From positions 124,001-188,000 of the forward strand of contig NZ_JABWRJ020000005.1 of the NCBI RefSeq assembly GCF_014268935.2: a stretch of DNA of 64,000 nt, written 5' to 3'. Position 1 is the stretch's first letter. Every line of letters begins with the position of its first letter. Position numbers and translations under genes: made by a program. The notes below the pieces were generated by a model. It saw nothing but the letters and a program-made list of their open reading frames with translations. It ran no database searches and had not been told where the DNA came from. The stretch is from Pseudomonas peradeniyensis. GTDB taxonomy: Bacteria > Pseudomonadota > Gammaproteobacteria > Pseudomonadales > Pseudomonadaceae. Shown here piece by piece: positions 8,598 through 17,574 of this stretch.

Positions 8598-9662
8598 ATG
8601 AGTGACAAAGACCTGCAAGACCAACAACCCACCCCGCCGTCCGGCGAAAAGCTGCAGAAAGTACTGGCGCGCATCGGCGTCGGCTCGCGTCGTGACGTCG
8701 AGGCCTGGATCGGCCAGGGCCGTATCAAGGTCAACGGCGTCGAGGCCACCCTGGGCCTGCGCGTCGACCTGCACGACGCCATCACCGTCGACGGCAAGCT
8801 GATCAAGCGTGTCGAGGCCGCCGAGGCAACCCGCCGCGTGATCATGTACAACAAGCCCGATGGCGAGATCTGCACCCGTGACGACCCGGAAGGCCGCCCG
8901 ACCGTGTTCGACCGCCTGCCGCGCCCGAAAGAGGGCCGCTGGATCAACATCGGTCGCCTGGACATCAACACCACCGGCCTGCTGCTGTTCACCACCGATG
9001 GTGAGCTGGCCAACCGCCTGATGCACCCGTCCTATGAAATGGACCGCGAGTACGCCGTGCGCGTGCGCGGCGAAGTCGACGACGACATGGTCGATCGCCT
9101 CAAGGCCGGCGTGGTGCTCGAGGACGGCCCGGCCAAGTTCACCGACATCCAGAAGGCTCCGGGCGGCGAAGGCTTCAACCACTGGTATCACTGCGTGGTG
9201 ATGGAAGGCCGCAACCGCGAAGTGCGCCGCCTGTGGGAATCCCAGGGCGTGGTGGTCAGCCGCCTGAAGCGTGTGCGTTTTGGTCCGGTGTTCCTCAACT
9301 CCGACCTGCCGATGGGCCGCTGGCGTGAAATGAGCCAGGGTGAGATCGACATCCTGGCCGCCGAAGTCGGCCTGCAGCCGGTGGCGCTGCCGGAGATGAA
9401 GCTCAAGGCCAAGGACAAGCTCGAGCGTCTGCAGCGCAAGTCGACCCGTCCGCTGGGGCGTGGCGAGCGTGTGCGCACCCTGCGCCCGGCCGCCGAAGGG
9501 CAAGCCGAGCGCCCGGCACGCGCGCCGCGTGAAGAGTCTGCACCTCGTAAGAGTGGTCGTGGCAGCACGGTGGCCGAGCGCCCGAGCGAGATGCGCAAGC
9601 GTCCGGCCCGTCCCGAAGGCGACAAGCCGGCAGGCCGTGGCCGCGGCAAGCCGCGTGGCTGA
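8598..9662 (+). CDS. rluB: 23S rRNA pseudouridine synthase RluB
   Basis: The 354-residue protein has an N-terminal S4 RNA-binding domain (LQKVLARIGVGSRRDVEAWI, about residues 19-38), then an RsuA/RluB catalytic domain with GRLDINTTGLLLFTTDG. Asp122 of GRLD is the expected catalytic residue. RluB makes pseudouridine 2605 in 23S rRNA (E. coli numbering). From about residue 275 there is a long basic tail rich in Arg, Pro, Gly and Ser, ending GRGRGKPRG, as in many pseudomonads. The ribosome site GGGAGGT lies at the proper distance. A TATGAT box at 8554-8559 could be its -10. Confidence 0.9.
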   Translation: MSDKDLQDQQPTPPSGEKLQKVLARIGVGSRRDVEAWIGQGRIKVNGVEATLGLRVDLHDAITVDGKLIKRVEAAEATRRVIMYNKPDGEICTRDDPEGRPTVFDRLPRPKEGRWINIGRLDINTTGLLLFTTDGELANRLMHPSYEMDREYAVRVRGEVDDDMVDRLKAGVVLEDGPAKFTDIQKAPGGEGFNHWYHCVVMEGRNREVRRLWESQGVVVSRLKRVRFGPVFLNSDLPMGRWREMSQGEIDILAAEVGLQPVALPEMKLKAKDKLERLQRKSTRPLGRGERVRTLRPAAEGQAERPARAPREESAPRKSGRGSTVAERPSEMRKRPARPEGDKPAGRGRGKPRG

Positions 9663-9681
9663 TTCGGCCCGGTAACGAAAG

Positions 9682-9706
9682 AGCCAGCCTCCGGGCTGGT
9701 TTTTTT
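9682..9706 (+). terminator. Intrinsic terminator of rluB
   Basis: AGCCAGCCTCCGGGCTGGT forms a stem-loop followed by seven T residues, about 20 bases after the rluB stop codon. Confidence 0.85.
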
Positions 9707-9742
9707 GTGCCTGTTGAAAAGGAAGCCCCTCGATACGCATTC

Positions 9743-9789
9743 CTGTGTAGGAGCGGGCTTGCCCCGCGATGGGCCGCAAAGCGGCCCCA
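9743..9789. repeat. Single REP copy after rluB
   Basis: A TAGGAGCGGGCTTGCCCCGCG repeat core is followed by GGGCCGCAAAGCGGCCC, a second perfect small hairpin. It separates rluB from the long leader region of the permease gene. Confidence 0.8.
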
Positions 9790-10137
9790 AGTGCCTGAAC
9801 AGACAGAAATTTTCCCGACCAGTGGCAAATTTTCAAACCACCTCGTAAAGAAAACTATACGATTCTGGGCCTTTTCCCCAGCTTGCCTGTGCTTTTCCGC
9901 TCTTCGTCACAAAATCTTTCCAAGACTTGCGCACCAGAGCCTCCCCGGCCCCCTTCACCCCCTTCCCAAACCCCCGCTCAAACGCTGAGATAGCGCCATT
10001 GCCGTGTGCAGAGCCAGGCAGGATAGCCAGGCATCGAAAACAACAAAATGGAGGCGCCATGTACGCCGATCACTCCGCCTTATCAGGCCTTCACCCCAGG
10101 ACCGCTGCGTTTTTTCCACAGGAAACGATGCAACGCG
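9790..10137. other. Intergenic region upstream of the permease promoter
   Basis: About 350 bases with a lower G+C patch near 9820-9920 and a pyrimidine-rich stretch near 9940-9985. A short frame at 10059-10229 has a fair ribosome site (GGAGG) but runs across the promoter at 10138-10167, so I do not call it a gene. I saw no RNA gene or known regulatory site here. Confidence 0.5.
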
Positions 10138-10167
10138 TTGACGCCTGCGCGTTTGCAGGGGTATACA
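10138..10167 (+). promoter_or_regulatory. Sigma-70 promoter of the AroP-type permease
   Basis: TTGACG and TATACA are separated by 18 bases, close to the consensus -35 and -10. Transcription would start near 10174 and leave a leader of about 190 bases before the ATG at 10363. Confidence 0.65.
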
Positions 10168-10338
10168 ATGCGCCGCGTTTTACCTGTGACCCCCTTGCGT
10201 ACCGCGCACTCTTGCTGACACCCGGTTGATCCGCCCGGGCACCTCGCCCGTCAGGACCGCCCCGTCCAAGAACCCAAGGTAACCACCTTGCCCATTCCGC
10301 TGCGCCACGAGTGCGGTGGGTCCGATTCCGTCACAGAT

Positions 10339-10346
10339 AAAAACAA
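10339..10346 (+). promoter_or_regulatory. Candidate Hfq/Crc catabolite motif, permease leader
   Basis: AAAAACAA fits the AANAANAA pattern bound by Hfq with Crc in pseudomonads. It lies 17-24 bases before the start codon, where binding would block translation. Confidence 0.55.
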
Positions 10347-10362
10347 GCAGGTGACTTCGTTC

Positions 10363-11781
10363 ATGAGTGGACATAACTCACAGTCTGGCGAACTCAAGCG
10401 TGGCTTGAAGAACCGCCATATCCAACTGATCGCACTGGGTGGCGCGATCGGCACCGGATTGTTCCTGGGCTCGGCCGGCGTGATGAAGTCCGCCGGTCCG
10501 TCGATGATCCTCGGCTATGCGATCTGCGGCTTCATCGCCTTCATGATCATGCGCCAGCTCGGCGAGATGATCGTCGAAGAGCCGGTGGCCGGCTCCTTCA
10601 GCCATTTCGCGCACAAGTACTGGGGCGGTTTCGCCGGCTTCCTGTCGGGCTGGAACTGCTGGGTGCTGTACATCCTGGTGGGCATGTCGGAGCTGTCGGC
10701 GGTGGGCAAGTACGTCCATTACTGGTGGCCGGAGATCCCGACCTGGGTCACCGCGGCGGCGTTCTTCCTGCTGATCAACGCCATCAACCTGATGAACGTG
10801 AAGTTCTTCGGCGAGGCCGAATTCTGGTTCGCGATCATCAAGGTCGCCGCCATCGTCGGCATGATCGGCCTGGGCGCCTACCTGCTGACCAGCGGCAGTG
10901 GCGGCCCTGAAGCGTCGGTGACCAACCTGTGGGCCCATGGTGGCTTCTTCCCGCATGGCGTCAGCGGCCTGGTCATGGCCCTGGCCTTCATCATGTTCTC
11001 CTTCGGTGGCCTGGAGATGCTCGGCTTCACCGCGGCCGAGGCCGACAAACCGAAGACCGTGATCCCCAAGGCGATCAATCAGGTCATCTACCGCATCCTG
11101 ATCTTCTACGTGGGCGCCCTGGTGGTGCTGCTGTCGCTGACCCCGTGGGACAGCCTGGTGGCCAGCATCGACGCTTCCGGCGGCAGCTACGGCAGCAGTC
11201 CATTCGTCCAGGTCTTCTCGCTGCTGGGTAGCGACGTGGCCGCGCACCTGCTGAACTTCGTGGTCCTGACCGCAGCGCTGTCGGTGTACAACAGTGGTAC
11301 CTACTGCAACGCCCGCATGCTGCTGGGCATGGCCGAGCAGGGCGATGCCCCGGCGGCGCTGGCCAAGGTCGACCGTCGCGGCGTGCCGGTACGCTCGATC
11401 CTGGCATCGGCAGCCGTGACCCTGATCGCGGTGCTGCTCAACTACCTGATGCCGCAAAATGCCCTGGAGTTGCTGATGTCGCTGGTGGTGGCGACCCTGG
11501 TGATCAACTGGGCGATGATCAGCTACTCGCACCTGAAGTTCCGCCAGCACCTCGACCGCACCGGCCAGAAGCCGCTGTTCAAGGCGCTTTGGTACCCGTA
11601 CGGCAACTACCTGGTGCTGGCCTTCGTGGTGCTGATCCTCGGTATCATGCTGCAGATTCCGGGCATCCAGGTGTCGGTGTACGCCATGCCGGTATGGCTG
11701 GTGGTGATGTATGTGTTCTACGTGCTCAAGAGCAAGCGTGGGGCGCAGGCCAACGGCGCTGCCGGTAGCGTGGCCAAGTAA
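10363..11781 (+). CDS. aroP: AroP-type aromatic amino acid permease (APC family)
   Basis: This 472-residue inner-membrane carrier has about twelve helices. Its first half is diagnostic of the AAT family: RHIQLIALGGAIGTGLFLGS, then GPSMILGYAICGF and EEPVAGSFSHFA. GLEMLGFTAAEADKPK follows helix 6. The closest group I recognise is AroP/PheP, proton-driven uptake of Phe, Tyr and Trp; specificity within the group is not certain from sequence. The ATG at 10363 is preferred because upstream in-frame codons do not resemble the family. The leader has a promoter and a possible Crc site. Proximity to the phh genes is suggestive only. Confidence 0.75.
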   Translation: MSGHNSQSGELKRGLKNRHIQLIALGGAIGTGLFLGSAGVMKSAGPSMILGYAICGFIAFMIMRQLGEMIVEEPVAGSFSHFAHKYWGGFAGFLSGWNCWVLYILVGMSELSAVGKYVHYWWPEIPTWVTAAAFFLLINAINLMNVKFFGEAEFWFAIIKVAAIVGMIGLGAYLLTSGSGGPEASVTNLWAHGGFFPHGVSGLVMALAFIMFSFGGLEMLGFTAAEADKPKTVIPKAINQVIYRILIFYVGALVVLLSLTPWDSLVASIDASGGSYGSSPFVQVFSLLGSDVAAHLLNFVVLTAALSVYNSGTYCNARMLLGMAEQGDAPAALAKVDRRGVPVRSILASAAVTLIAVLLNYLMPQNALELLMSLVVATLVINWAMISYSHLKFRQHLDRTGQKPLFKALWYPYGNYLVLAFVVLILGIMLQIPGIQVSVYAMPVWLVVMYVFYVLKSKRGAQANGAAGSVAK

Positions 11782-11801
11782 GCGTCGAGGCGCTTCGAGA
11801 A

Positions 11802-11836
11802 AACCCGATGCCGGGTGACTGGCATCGGGTTTTTTG
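11802..11836. terminator. Bidirectional intrinsic terminator
   Basis: AACCCGATGCC and GGCATCGGGTT pair around a short loop, followed by T residues on the + strand and preceded by A residues. It lies between the convergent permease and LysR genes and can serve both. Confidence 0.88.
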
Positions 11837-11851
11837 TTGCCTGTGCCAGCC

Positions 11852-12736
11852 TCAGATCTGTTCCAGCAGCCAGCTGCGAAACGCCCGCAACGAAGGCAGT
11901 GCCTCATTCCTAGGTGGATAGATCAGGTAATAGCTACGCTGGCTGGCAAACGGCTCGCCGGGGCTGAACAGCTCGCCGCTGGCCAGTTCCTCCTCCACCA
12001 GAATCCTGGGCACCAGGCCGATCCCTATCCCCGCCCGCACCGCCTGGATCAGGTGCGACGTCAGCTCGAAACTCGGCCCCAGGCGCATCGCCCGGTGGGG
12101 CAGGGTGTGGTGGGAGAACCATTCACCCCAGGCATGGGGGTTGTTGGCGACGTTGAGCAGCACCTCTTCGCTGATCCGCGCCGGGCTCCAGTCCTGGCCG
12201 TCGCGAGCGCTGTCCGGCGGCAGGATCACCACCAGTTCCTCGGCGTGCAGGCGATGGCAGACCAGCCCGGGCAGGTCGTGGGTGGCCACACCGATGGCCG
12301 CGTCGATCTCGCTGGTGTCGAAGTTGATCGCTTCGATACGGGAATGAATGTGCACCAGCATGCCGGGGTGGGCGCTGTAGAACGCATGCAGGCGCGGCAG
12401 CAGCCATTTCGAGCCGAAGGTCGGCAGGGTCGCCAGGCGCAGGGTACCGACCCCGGACTGGTAGGCCAGGGCCTGCAGGGTGGCGCTGCGGATGCGTCCG
12501 AGGGCCTCGCTGAGCTCGCGCTGGTACAGGCGGCCGACATCGGTCAGTTGCACCTGGCGCCCCTCGCGGCGGAACAGGGTGAGCCCCAGCTGCTGCTCCA
12601 GCGCCTGCACCTGGCGGCTCACCGCGCTCTGGGTCAGCGACAGCTCGGCGGCGGCGCGGGTGTAGCTTTCATGCCGCGCGGCCGCCTCGAAGGCCAGCAG
12701 CAGCGACATGGACGGGGTGAGGTGGCGGTAATTCAT
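11852..12736 (-). CDS. LysR-family regulator, GcvA type
   Basis: The 294-residue protein begins with the LysR winged helix: LLAFEAAARHESYTRAAAEL, then SLTQSAVSRQVQALEQQLG. The effector domain starts GTLRLATLPTFGSKWLLPRL, as in GcvA-like members. It is divergently transcribed from the large D-2-hydroxyacid dehydrogenase gene at 12889 with a 152-base gap, the usual LysR arrangement, so it probably controls that gene and itself. The effector is unknown. Confidence 0.85.
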   Translation of the reverse strand: MNYRHLTPSMSLLLAFEAAARHESYTRAAAELSLTQSAVSRQVQALEQQLGLTLFRREGRQVQLTDVGRLYQRELSEALGRIRSATLQALAYQSGVGTLRLATLPTFGSKWLLPRLHAFYSAHPGMLVHIHSRIEAINFDTSEIDAAIGVATHDLPGLVCHRLHAEELVVILPPDSARDGQDWSPARISEEVLLNVANNPHAWGEWFSHHTLPHRAMRLGPSFELTSHLIQAVRAGIGIGLVPRILVEEELASGELFSPGEPFASQRSYYLIYPPRNEALPSLRAFRSWLLEQI

Positions 12737-12888
12737 TCATAAAGCTCATCGATAGCGGCAGGAATATCCGTTTGCCCCTGGCGCGAAACTACAGGAACAT
12801 TGGCCTATTCGAAATCCTCCCATGAGCCATTCATGCTGGATTGACAAGATTTCCGTGAATTAGCCCGATATCAAAGAGGCATCCTTCG

Positions 12889-15800
12889 ATGATCGCCCAG
12901 CTGCCGCCCCGTGCGCCCGCCGCCCACTACCCTGAATTCCTCGAAGCCCTGAAAAACAGCGGCTTCCGTGGCCAGATCAGTGCCGACTACGGCACCCGCA
13001 CCGTGCTGGCCACCGACAACTCCATCTACCAGCGCCTGCCCCAGGCGGCGGTGTTCCCATTGGATGCCGACGATGTGGCGCGGGTCGCCACGCTGATGGC
13101 CGAGCCACGCTTTCGCGACATCAAGCTGACCCCGCGTGGTGGCGGTACCGGCACCAACGGCCAGTCGCTGACCGATGGCATCGTCGTCGACCTGTCGCGG
13201 CACATGAACAGCATTCTCGAGATCAATGTCGAGCAGCGCTGGGTGCGGGTCCAGGCGGGCGTGGTCAAGGACCAGCTCAACGCCGCGCTCAAGCCCCATG
13301 GGCTGTTCTTCGCGCCGGAGCTGTCCACCTCCAACCGTGCCACCGTCGGCGGCATGATCAACACCGACGCCAGCGGTCAGGGCAGTTGCACCTATGGCAA
13401 GACCCGCGACCACGTGCTCGAGCTGCACAGCGTGCTGCTCGGCGGCGAACGCCTGCACAGCCTGCCGATCGATGACGCGGCGCTGGAGCAGGCCTGCGCC
13501 GCGCCCGGCCGGGTCGGCGAGGTGTATCGCATGGCCCGCGAGATCCAGGAAACCCAGGGCGGGCTGATCGAAAGCACCTTCCCCAAGCTCAACCGCTGCC
13601 TGACCGGCTACGACCTGGCGCACCTGCGCGACGAGCAGGGCCGTTTCAACCTCAACAGCGTGCTATGCGGCGCCGAAGGCTCGCTGGGCTATGTGGTCGA
13701 GGCCAAGCTCAATGTGCTGCCGATACCGAAGTACGCGGTGCTGGTCAACGTGCGCTACACCAGCTTCATGGACGCCCTGCGCGACGCCAACGCGCTGATG
13801 GCGCACAAGCCGCTGTCGATCGAGACCGTCGACTCCAAGGTACTGATGCTGGCGATGAAGGACATCGTCTGGCACAGCGTCGCCGAGTACTTCCCGGCCG
13901 ACGCCGAGCGCTCGACGCTGGGCATCAACCTGGTGGAGTTCTGCGGCGACGAGCCGGCCGAGGTCAATGCCCGGGTCGAGGCGTTCGTCGCGCACCTGCA
14001 GCGCGACACCAGCGTCGAGCGCCTGGGGCATACCCTGGCGGAGGGCGCCGAGGCGGTCACCAGGGTCTACACCATGCGCAAACGCTCGGTGGGGCTGCTG
14101 GGCAACGTCGAAGGCGAGGTGCGGCCACAGCCGTTCGTCGAGGACACCGCCGTGCCGCCGGAGCAGTTGGCTGACTACATCGCCGACTTCCGCGCGCTGC
14201 TCGACGGTTATGGTCTTGCCTACGGCATGTTCGGCCATGTCGATGCCGGCGTGCTGCACGTGCGCCCGGCGCTGGACATGAAGGACCCGGCCCAGGCCGC
14301 GCTGGTCAAGCCGATTTCCGATGCCGTGGCGGCGCTGACCCAGCGCTATGGCGGCCTGCTCTGGGGTGAACATGGCAAAGGCCTGCGCTCCGAGTACGTG
14401 CCGGAATACTTCGGCGAACTGTACCCGGCGCTGCAGCGTCTCAAGGGCGCATTCGACCCGCACAACCAGCTCAATCCGGGCAAGATCTGCACCCCGCCGG
14501 ACAGCGCCGAAGGCCTGACCCCGGTGGATGGCGTGACCCTGCGCGGTGACCTTGACCGCAGTATCGACGAGCGTGTCTGGCAAAGTTTCGGCAGTGCCGT
14601 GCACTGCAACGGCAACGGCGCCTGCTACAACTACGACCCCAACGACGCCATGTGCCCGTCGTGGAAGGCTACCCGCGAACGCCAGCATTCGCCCAAGGGG
14701 CGTGCCTCGCTGATCCGCGAATGGCTGCGCCTGCAGGGCGAGGCGAACATCGATGTGCTCGCCGCCGCCCAGCGCAAGGCGTCCTGGTTCAAGGGACTGC
14801 CGGCGCGCCTGCGCAACAGTCGTGCGCGTCAACAGGGACAGGAAGACTTCTCCCACGAGGTATACGACGCCATGGTCGGCTGCCTGGCGTGCAAGTCCTG
14901 CGCGGGGCAGTGCCCGATCAAGGTCAATGTGCCGGACTTTCGCTCGCGCTTCCTCGAGCTGTACCACGGCCGCTACCAGCGTCCGCTGCGCGACTACCTG
15001 ATCGGTTCGCTGGAGTTCACCATCCCTTACCTGGCCCATGCGCCGGGCCTGTACAACGCAGTGATGGGCTCGAAGTGGGTGGACAGGCTGCTGGCGGACA
15101 AGGTCGGCATGGTCGACAGCCCGCTGATCAGCCGTTTCAACTTCCAGGCCACCCTGACCCGTTGCCGGGTTCAGGTGGCGAGCGTACCGGCCCTGCGCGA
15201 GCTGACCCCGGCCCAGCGCGAGCGCAGCATCGTGCTGGTGCAGGATGCCTTCACTCGCTATTTCGAGACGCCACTGCTGGCCTCGTTCATCGAGCTGGCC
15301 CATCGCCTGGGGCACAAGGTGTTCCTCGCGCCCTACAGCGCCAACGGCAAGCCACTGCACGTGCAGGGTTTCCTCGGTGCCTTCGCCAGGGCGGCGATCC
15401 GCAACGCCGCCCAGCTCAAGGCCCTGGCCGATTGCGGTGTGCCGCTGGTGGGGCTGGATCCGGCGATGACCCTGGTCTACCGCCAGGAGTACCAGAAGGT
15501 CGATGGCGTGGAGTGCCCGTCGGTGCTGCTGCCCCAGGAATGGCTGATGAACGTGCTGCCTGAGCAGGCGCCGGTCAAGGCCGACAGCTTCCGCCTGATG
15601 GCCCACTGCACCGAGAAGACCAATGTGCCGGCCAGTACCAAGCAGTGGGAGCAGGTGTTCGCCCGTCTGGGGCTGAAACTGGTCACCGAGGCCACCGGCT
15701 GCTGCGGCATGTCCGGTACCTATGGGCATGAAGCACGGAACCAGGAAACCTCGAAGACCATCTTCGAGCAGTCCTGGGCGACCAAGCTGGACAAGCAGGG

Positions 15801-15906
15801 TGAGGCATTGGCGACCGGCTATTCGTGCCGCAGCCAGGTCAAGCGCATGACCGAGAAGCAGTTGCGCCATCCGTTGGAGGTGGTGCTGCAGTACGCGCAG
15901 CGTTGA
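12889..15906 (+). CDS. ydiJ: FAD/4Fe-4S D-2-hydroxyacid dehydrogenase, YdiJ type
   Basis: The single 1005-residue chain fuses an FAD-binding domain (LTPRGGGTGTNGQSL, about residues 82-96), an FAD-oxidase C domain (GMFGHVDAGVLHVRP with the conserved His-Asp), a ferredoxin-like region with CLACKSCAGQCPIKVN near residue 665, and a C-terminal CCG domain with TGCCGMSGTYGHEA near residue 940. Another Cys cluster is CNGNGACYNYDPNDAMCPS. E. coli YdiJ, of the same size and layout, oxidises D-2-hydroxyglutarate/D-lactate-type acids and passes electrons to the respiratory chain. Substrate is not determined by sequence. The divergent LysR gene is the likely regulator. Confidence 0.85.
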   Translation: MIAQLPPRAPAAHYPEFLEALKNSGFRGQISADYGTRTVLATDNSIYQRLPQAAVFPLDADDVARVATLMAEPRFRDIKLTPRGGGTGTNGQSLTDGIVVDLSRHMNSILEINVEQRWVRVQAGVVKDQLNAALKPHGLFFAPELSTSNRATVGGMINTDASGQGSCTYGKTRDHVLELHSVLLGGERLHSLPIDDAALEQACAAPGRVGEVYRMAREIQETQGGLIESTFPKLNRCLTGYDLAHLRDEQGRFNLNSVLCGAEGSLGYVVEAKLNVLPIPKYAVLVNVRYTSFMDALRDANALMAHKPLSIETVDSKVLMLAMKDIVWHSVAEYFPADAERSTLGINLVEFCGDEPAEVNARVEAFVAHLQRDTSVERLGHTLAEGAEAVTRVYTMRKRSVGLLGNVEGEVRPQPFVEDTAVPPEQLADYIADFRALLDGYGLAYGMFGHVDAGVLHVRPALDMKDPAQAALVKPISDAVAALTQRYGGLLWGEHGKGLRSEYVPEYFGELYPALQRLKGAFDPHNQLNPGKICTPPDSAEGLTPVDGVTLRGDLDRSIDERVWQSFGSAVHCNGNGACYNYDPNDAMCPSWKATRERQHSPKGRASLIREWLRLQGEANIDVLAAAQRKASWFKGLPARLRNSRARQQGQEDFSHEVYDAMVGCLACKSCAGQCPIKVNVPDFRSRFLELYHGRYQRPLRDYLIGSLEFTIPYLAHAPGLYNAVMGSKWVDRLLADKVGMVDSPLISRFNFQATLTRCRVQVASVPALRELTPAQRERSIVLVQDAFTRYFETPLLASFIELAHRLGHKVFLAPYSANGKPLHVQGFLGAFARAAIRNAAQLKALADCGVPLVGLDPAMTLVYRQEYQKVDGVECPSVLLPQEWLMNVLPEQAPVKADSFRLMAHCTEKTNVPASTKQWEQVFARLGLKLVTEATGCCGMSGTYGHEARNQETSKTIFEQSWATKLDKQGEALATGYSCRSQVKRMTEKQLRHPLEVVLQYAQR

Positions 15907-15916
15907 CCATGAAGGC

Positions 15917-15940
15917 ATCGCGGGGCAAGCCCGCTCCCAC
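15917..15940. repeat. Single REP copy
   Basis: ATCGCGGGGCAAGCCCGCTC followed by CCAC is one reverse-orientation REP between the convergent dehydrogenase and MFS genes. Confidence 0.8.
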
Positions 15941-15955
15941 GCAACCGCGATGCCT

Positions 15956-17143
15956 TCAGGATGCTCGCAAGCGTCGTGCCTGGCGATACAGGTACAGGCT
16001 CAACACCAGCCCGCACCCCGCTGCCGCCGCCGCGAACAGGAACATCGAGGCAAATCCGAACCCTGCCGCTACCGCGCCCACCAGCGGCCCGGTGATCCCC
16101 AGTGACAGGTCGATGAACAGCGAATAGGCGCCCACCGCCGCGCCGCGGTTGGCTGCCGACACCTGGTTCACGGCTTCCACCCCGAGTGCCGGAAACACCA
16201 GCGAGAATCCGAACCCGCTCAACGCCGCGCCGGCCAGGGCCATCTCGGCGCTGGGCGCGAGCCACAGCATCAGCAACCCCAGTGTCTCCACCGACAGGCA
16301 GGCAATCGCCACGCGAAAACCGCCGATGCGGTTGATCAGGTTGCCGAACAGCAGGCGCGCGCAGATGAAGCTGGCGCCGAACAGGCTCAGGGTCAGCGCG
16401 GCGTTGGGCCAGTCGCGACTGGCGTAGTACAGGGTGATGAAGGTGGCGATGGTGCCGAAGCCGATCGAGCCCAGGGCCAGCCCCGAGCCATGGGGGAACA
16501 CCTTGCCCAGCACTCGCAGGAACGGCAGGCGCACGCCGGCGACCACCGGCGCGGCGCGCTTGGGCCAGGCCAGCAGCAGGCCGATGACGCCCAGCAGGAT
16601 GATGCTCGCGCCCATGCTCCACAGTCCGAGATGCTTGACCATCAGTACGCCGAGCGGCGCGCCGATGGCCAATGCGCCATAGCTGGCAATGCCGTTCCAG
16701 GAGATCACCTTGGCGGTATTTTCCGAGCCGACCCGGCCGATGCCCCAGCCGATCGAACCCGAGCCCACCAGGCTCTCGGCGCTGCCCAGCACCAGGCGGC
16801 CGATGAACAGGCAGGCCAGGCTCAGCCAGGGCAGGTGGGTGAGGAAGCTGCAGGCCAGCATGAACACGCCGCTCAGGCCGCAGCCGAACAGGCCGTACAT
16901 GACCGCTTTCTTGCTGCCGAGGTTGTCGATGATGCGGCTGGCGGTGGGGCGGCTGAGCAGGGTGGCCAGGTACTGCACGCTGATCACCAGGCCCGCGACC
17001 ACGGCGCTGAAACCCAGGTCGTTGTGCACGTAGCCGGGCAGCACGGCCAGGGGAATGCCGATGTTCAGATAGCCGATGAAGGTAAACAGGACGATGGAAA
17101 CGACTTGCAGGGTGACCGCAAGGGGGCGCGGTGAGTCGGGCAT
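15956..17143 (-). CDS. MFS transporter, YhhS/YfcJ-like
   Basis: This 395-residue protein has about twelve membrane helices. Conserved MFS signatures include RPTASRIIDNLGSKKAVMYG between helices 2 and 3 and GNLINRIGGFRVAIA in the second half. It resembles YhhS/YfcJ-type drug or arabinose-like efflux carriers; no substrate can be given. The start at 17143 (MPDSPRPLAV) was preferred over 17218, since it places the first helix properly. A REP separates its end from ydiJ. Confidence 0.75.
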   Translation of the reverse strand: MPDSPRPLAVTLQVVSIVLFTFIGYLNIGIPLAVLPGYVHNDLGFSAVVAGLVISVQYLATLLSRPTASRIIDNLGSKKAVMYGLFGCGLSGVFMLACSFLTHLPWLSLACLFIGRLVLGSAESLVGSGSIGWGIGRVGSENTAKVISWNGIASYGALAIGAPLGVLMVKHLGLWSMGASIILLGVIGLLLAWPKRAAPVVAGVRLPFLRVLGKVFPHGSGLALGSIGFGTIATFITLYYASRDWPNAALTLSLFGASFICARLLFGNLINRIGGFRVAIACLSVETLGLLMLWLAPSAEMALAGAALSGFGFSLVFPALGVEAVNQVSAANRGAAVGAYSLFIDLSLGITGPLVGAVAAGFGFASMFLFAAAAAGCGLVLSLYLYRQARRLRAS

Positions 17144-17239
17144 GAGGGTCTTCGGTAGAGGTTCTGGACGGTGTGAAAACGCGATGACGGGGATATCCCG
17201 CAGGTCAGCCGTTTTCACACAGTCGGGTGGGGTGCGCGA

Positions 17240-17368
17240 TTATTCCTGGTCGGCGCTGGATTGATCGTCACCGTCCTGGTCGACGGCGGGCGTCGGTTCG
17301 GCGTGGGCGGCAACGGATTGCTCTTCGGGGTTCAGGCTTGGGAAGGGAAGATTCGGGATTTCATGCAT
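17240..17368 (-). CDS. Small acidic protein, 42 residues
   Basis: An open frame with a good ribosome site (GCGAGGAACGACGAG then ATG) encodes MHEIPNLPFPSLNPEEQSVA followed by an Ala/Pro/Asp/Gln-rich tail ending DDQSSADQE. Its codon use (mostly G/C third positions) matches the neighbours. It has no transmembrane segment or cysteine and is predicted disordered and negatively charged. I recognise no family. It sits upstream of the MFS gene on the same strand, 96 bases apart, and might be co-transcribed with it. Confidence 0.55.
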   Translation of the reverse strand: MHEIPNLPFPSLNPEEQSVAAHAEPTPAVDQDGDDQSSADQE

Positions 17369-17574
17369 CTCGTCGTTCCTCGCAAGTGTGAGTGAAAAGG
17401 CGGCGCCAGGGCGCATGTGTGGCTTCGAAAAGCTGGGGCAGGATACAGCAGTCTGGATGACAGTTTGAGAATTTTACCGGGCGCTGGTCGGTTTTAGCGG
17501 GCGGCTATCGGCCAAGGAGCGTGTCAGGAGGGCATGTGGGGGTGAATTTGCCCCCACGCCACATCGGCCAGGTT

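Noticed and set aside
10059..10229. 56-codon frame with a GGAGG ribosome site upstream of aroP
   Set aside because: A good sigma-70 promoter (10138-10167) lies inside it, and the peptide has no recognisable features.
13663..15918. 751-codon reverse frame opposite ydiJ, and similar long antisense frames elsewhere
   Set aside because: Long open antisense frames are expected from G+C-rich codon use; they have no family motifs and low-complexity composition.
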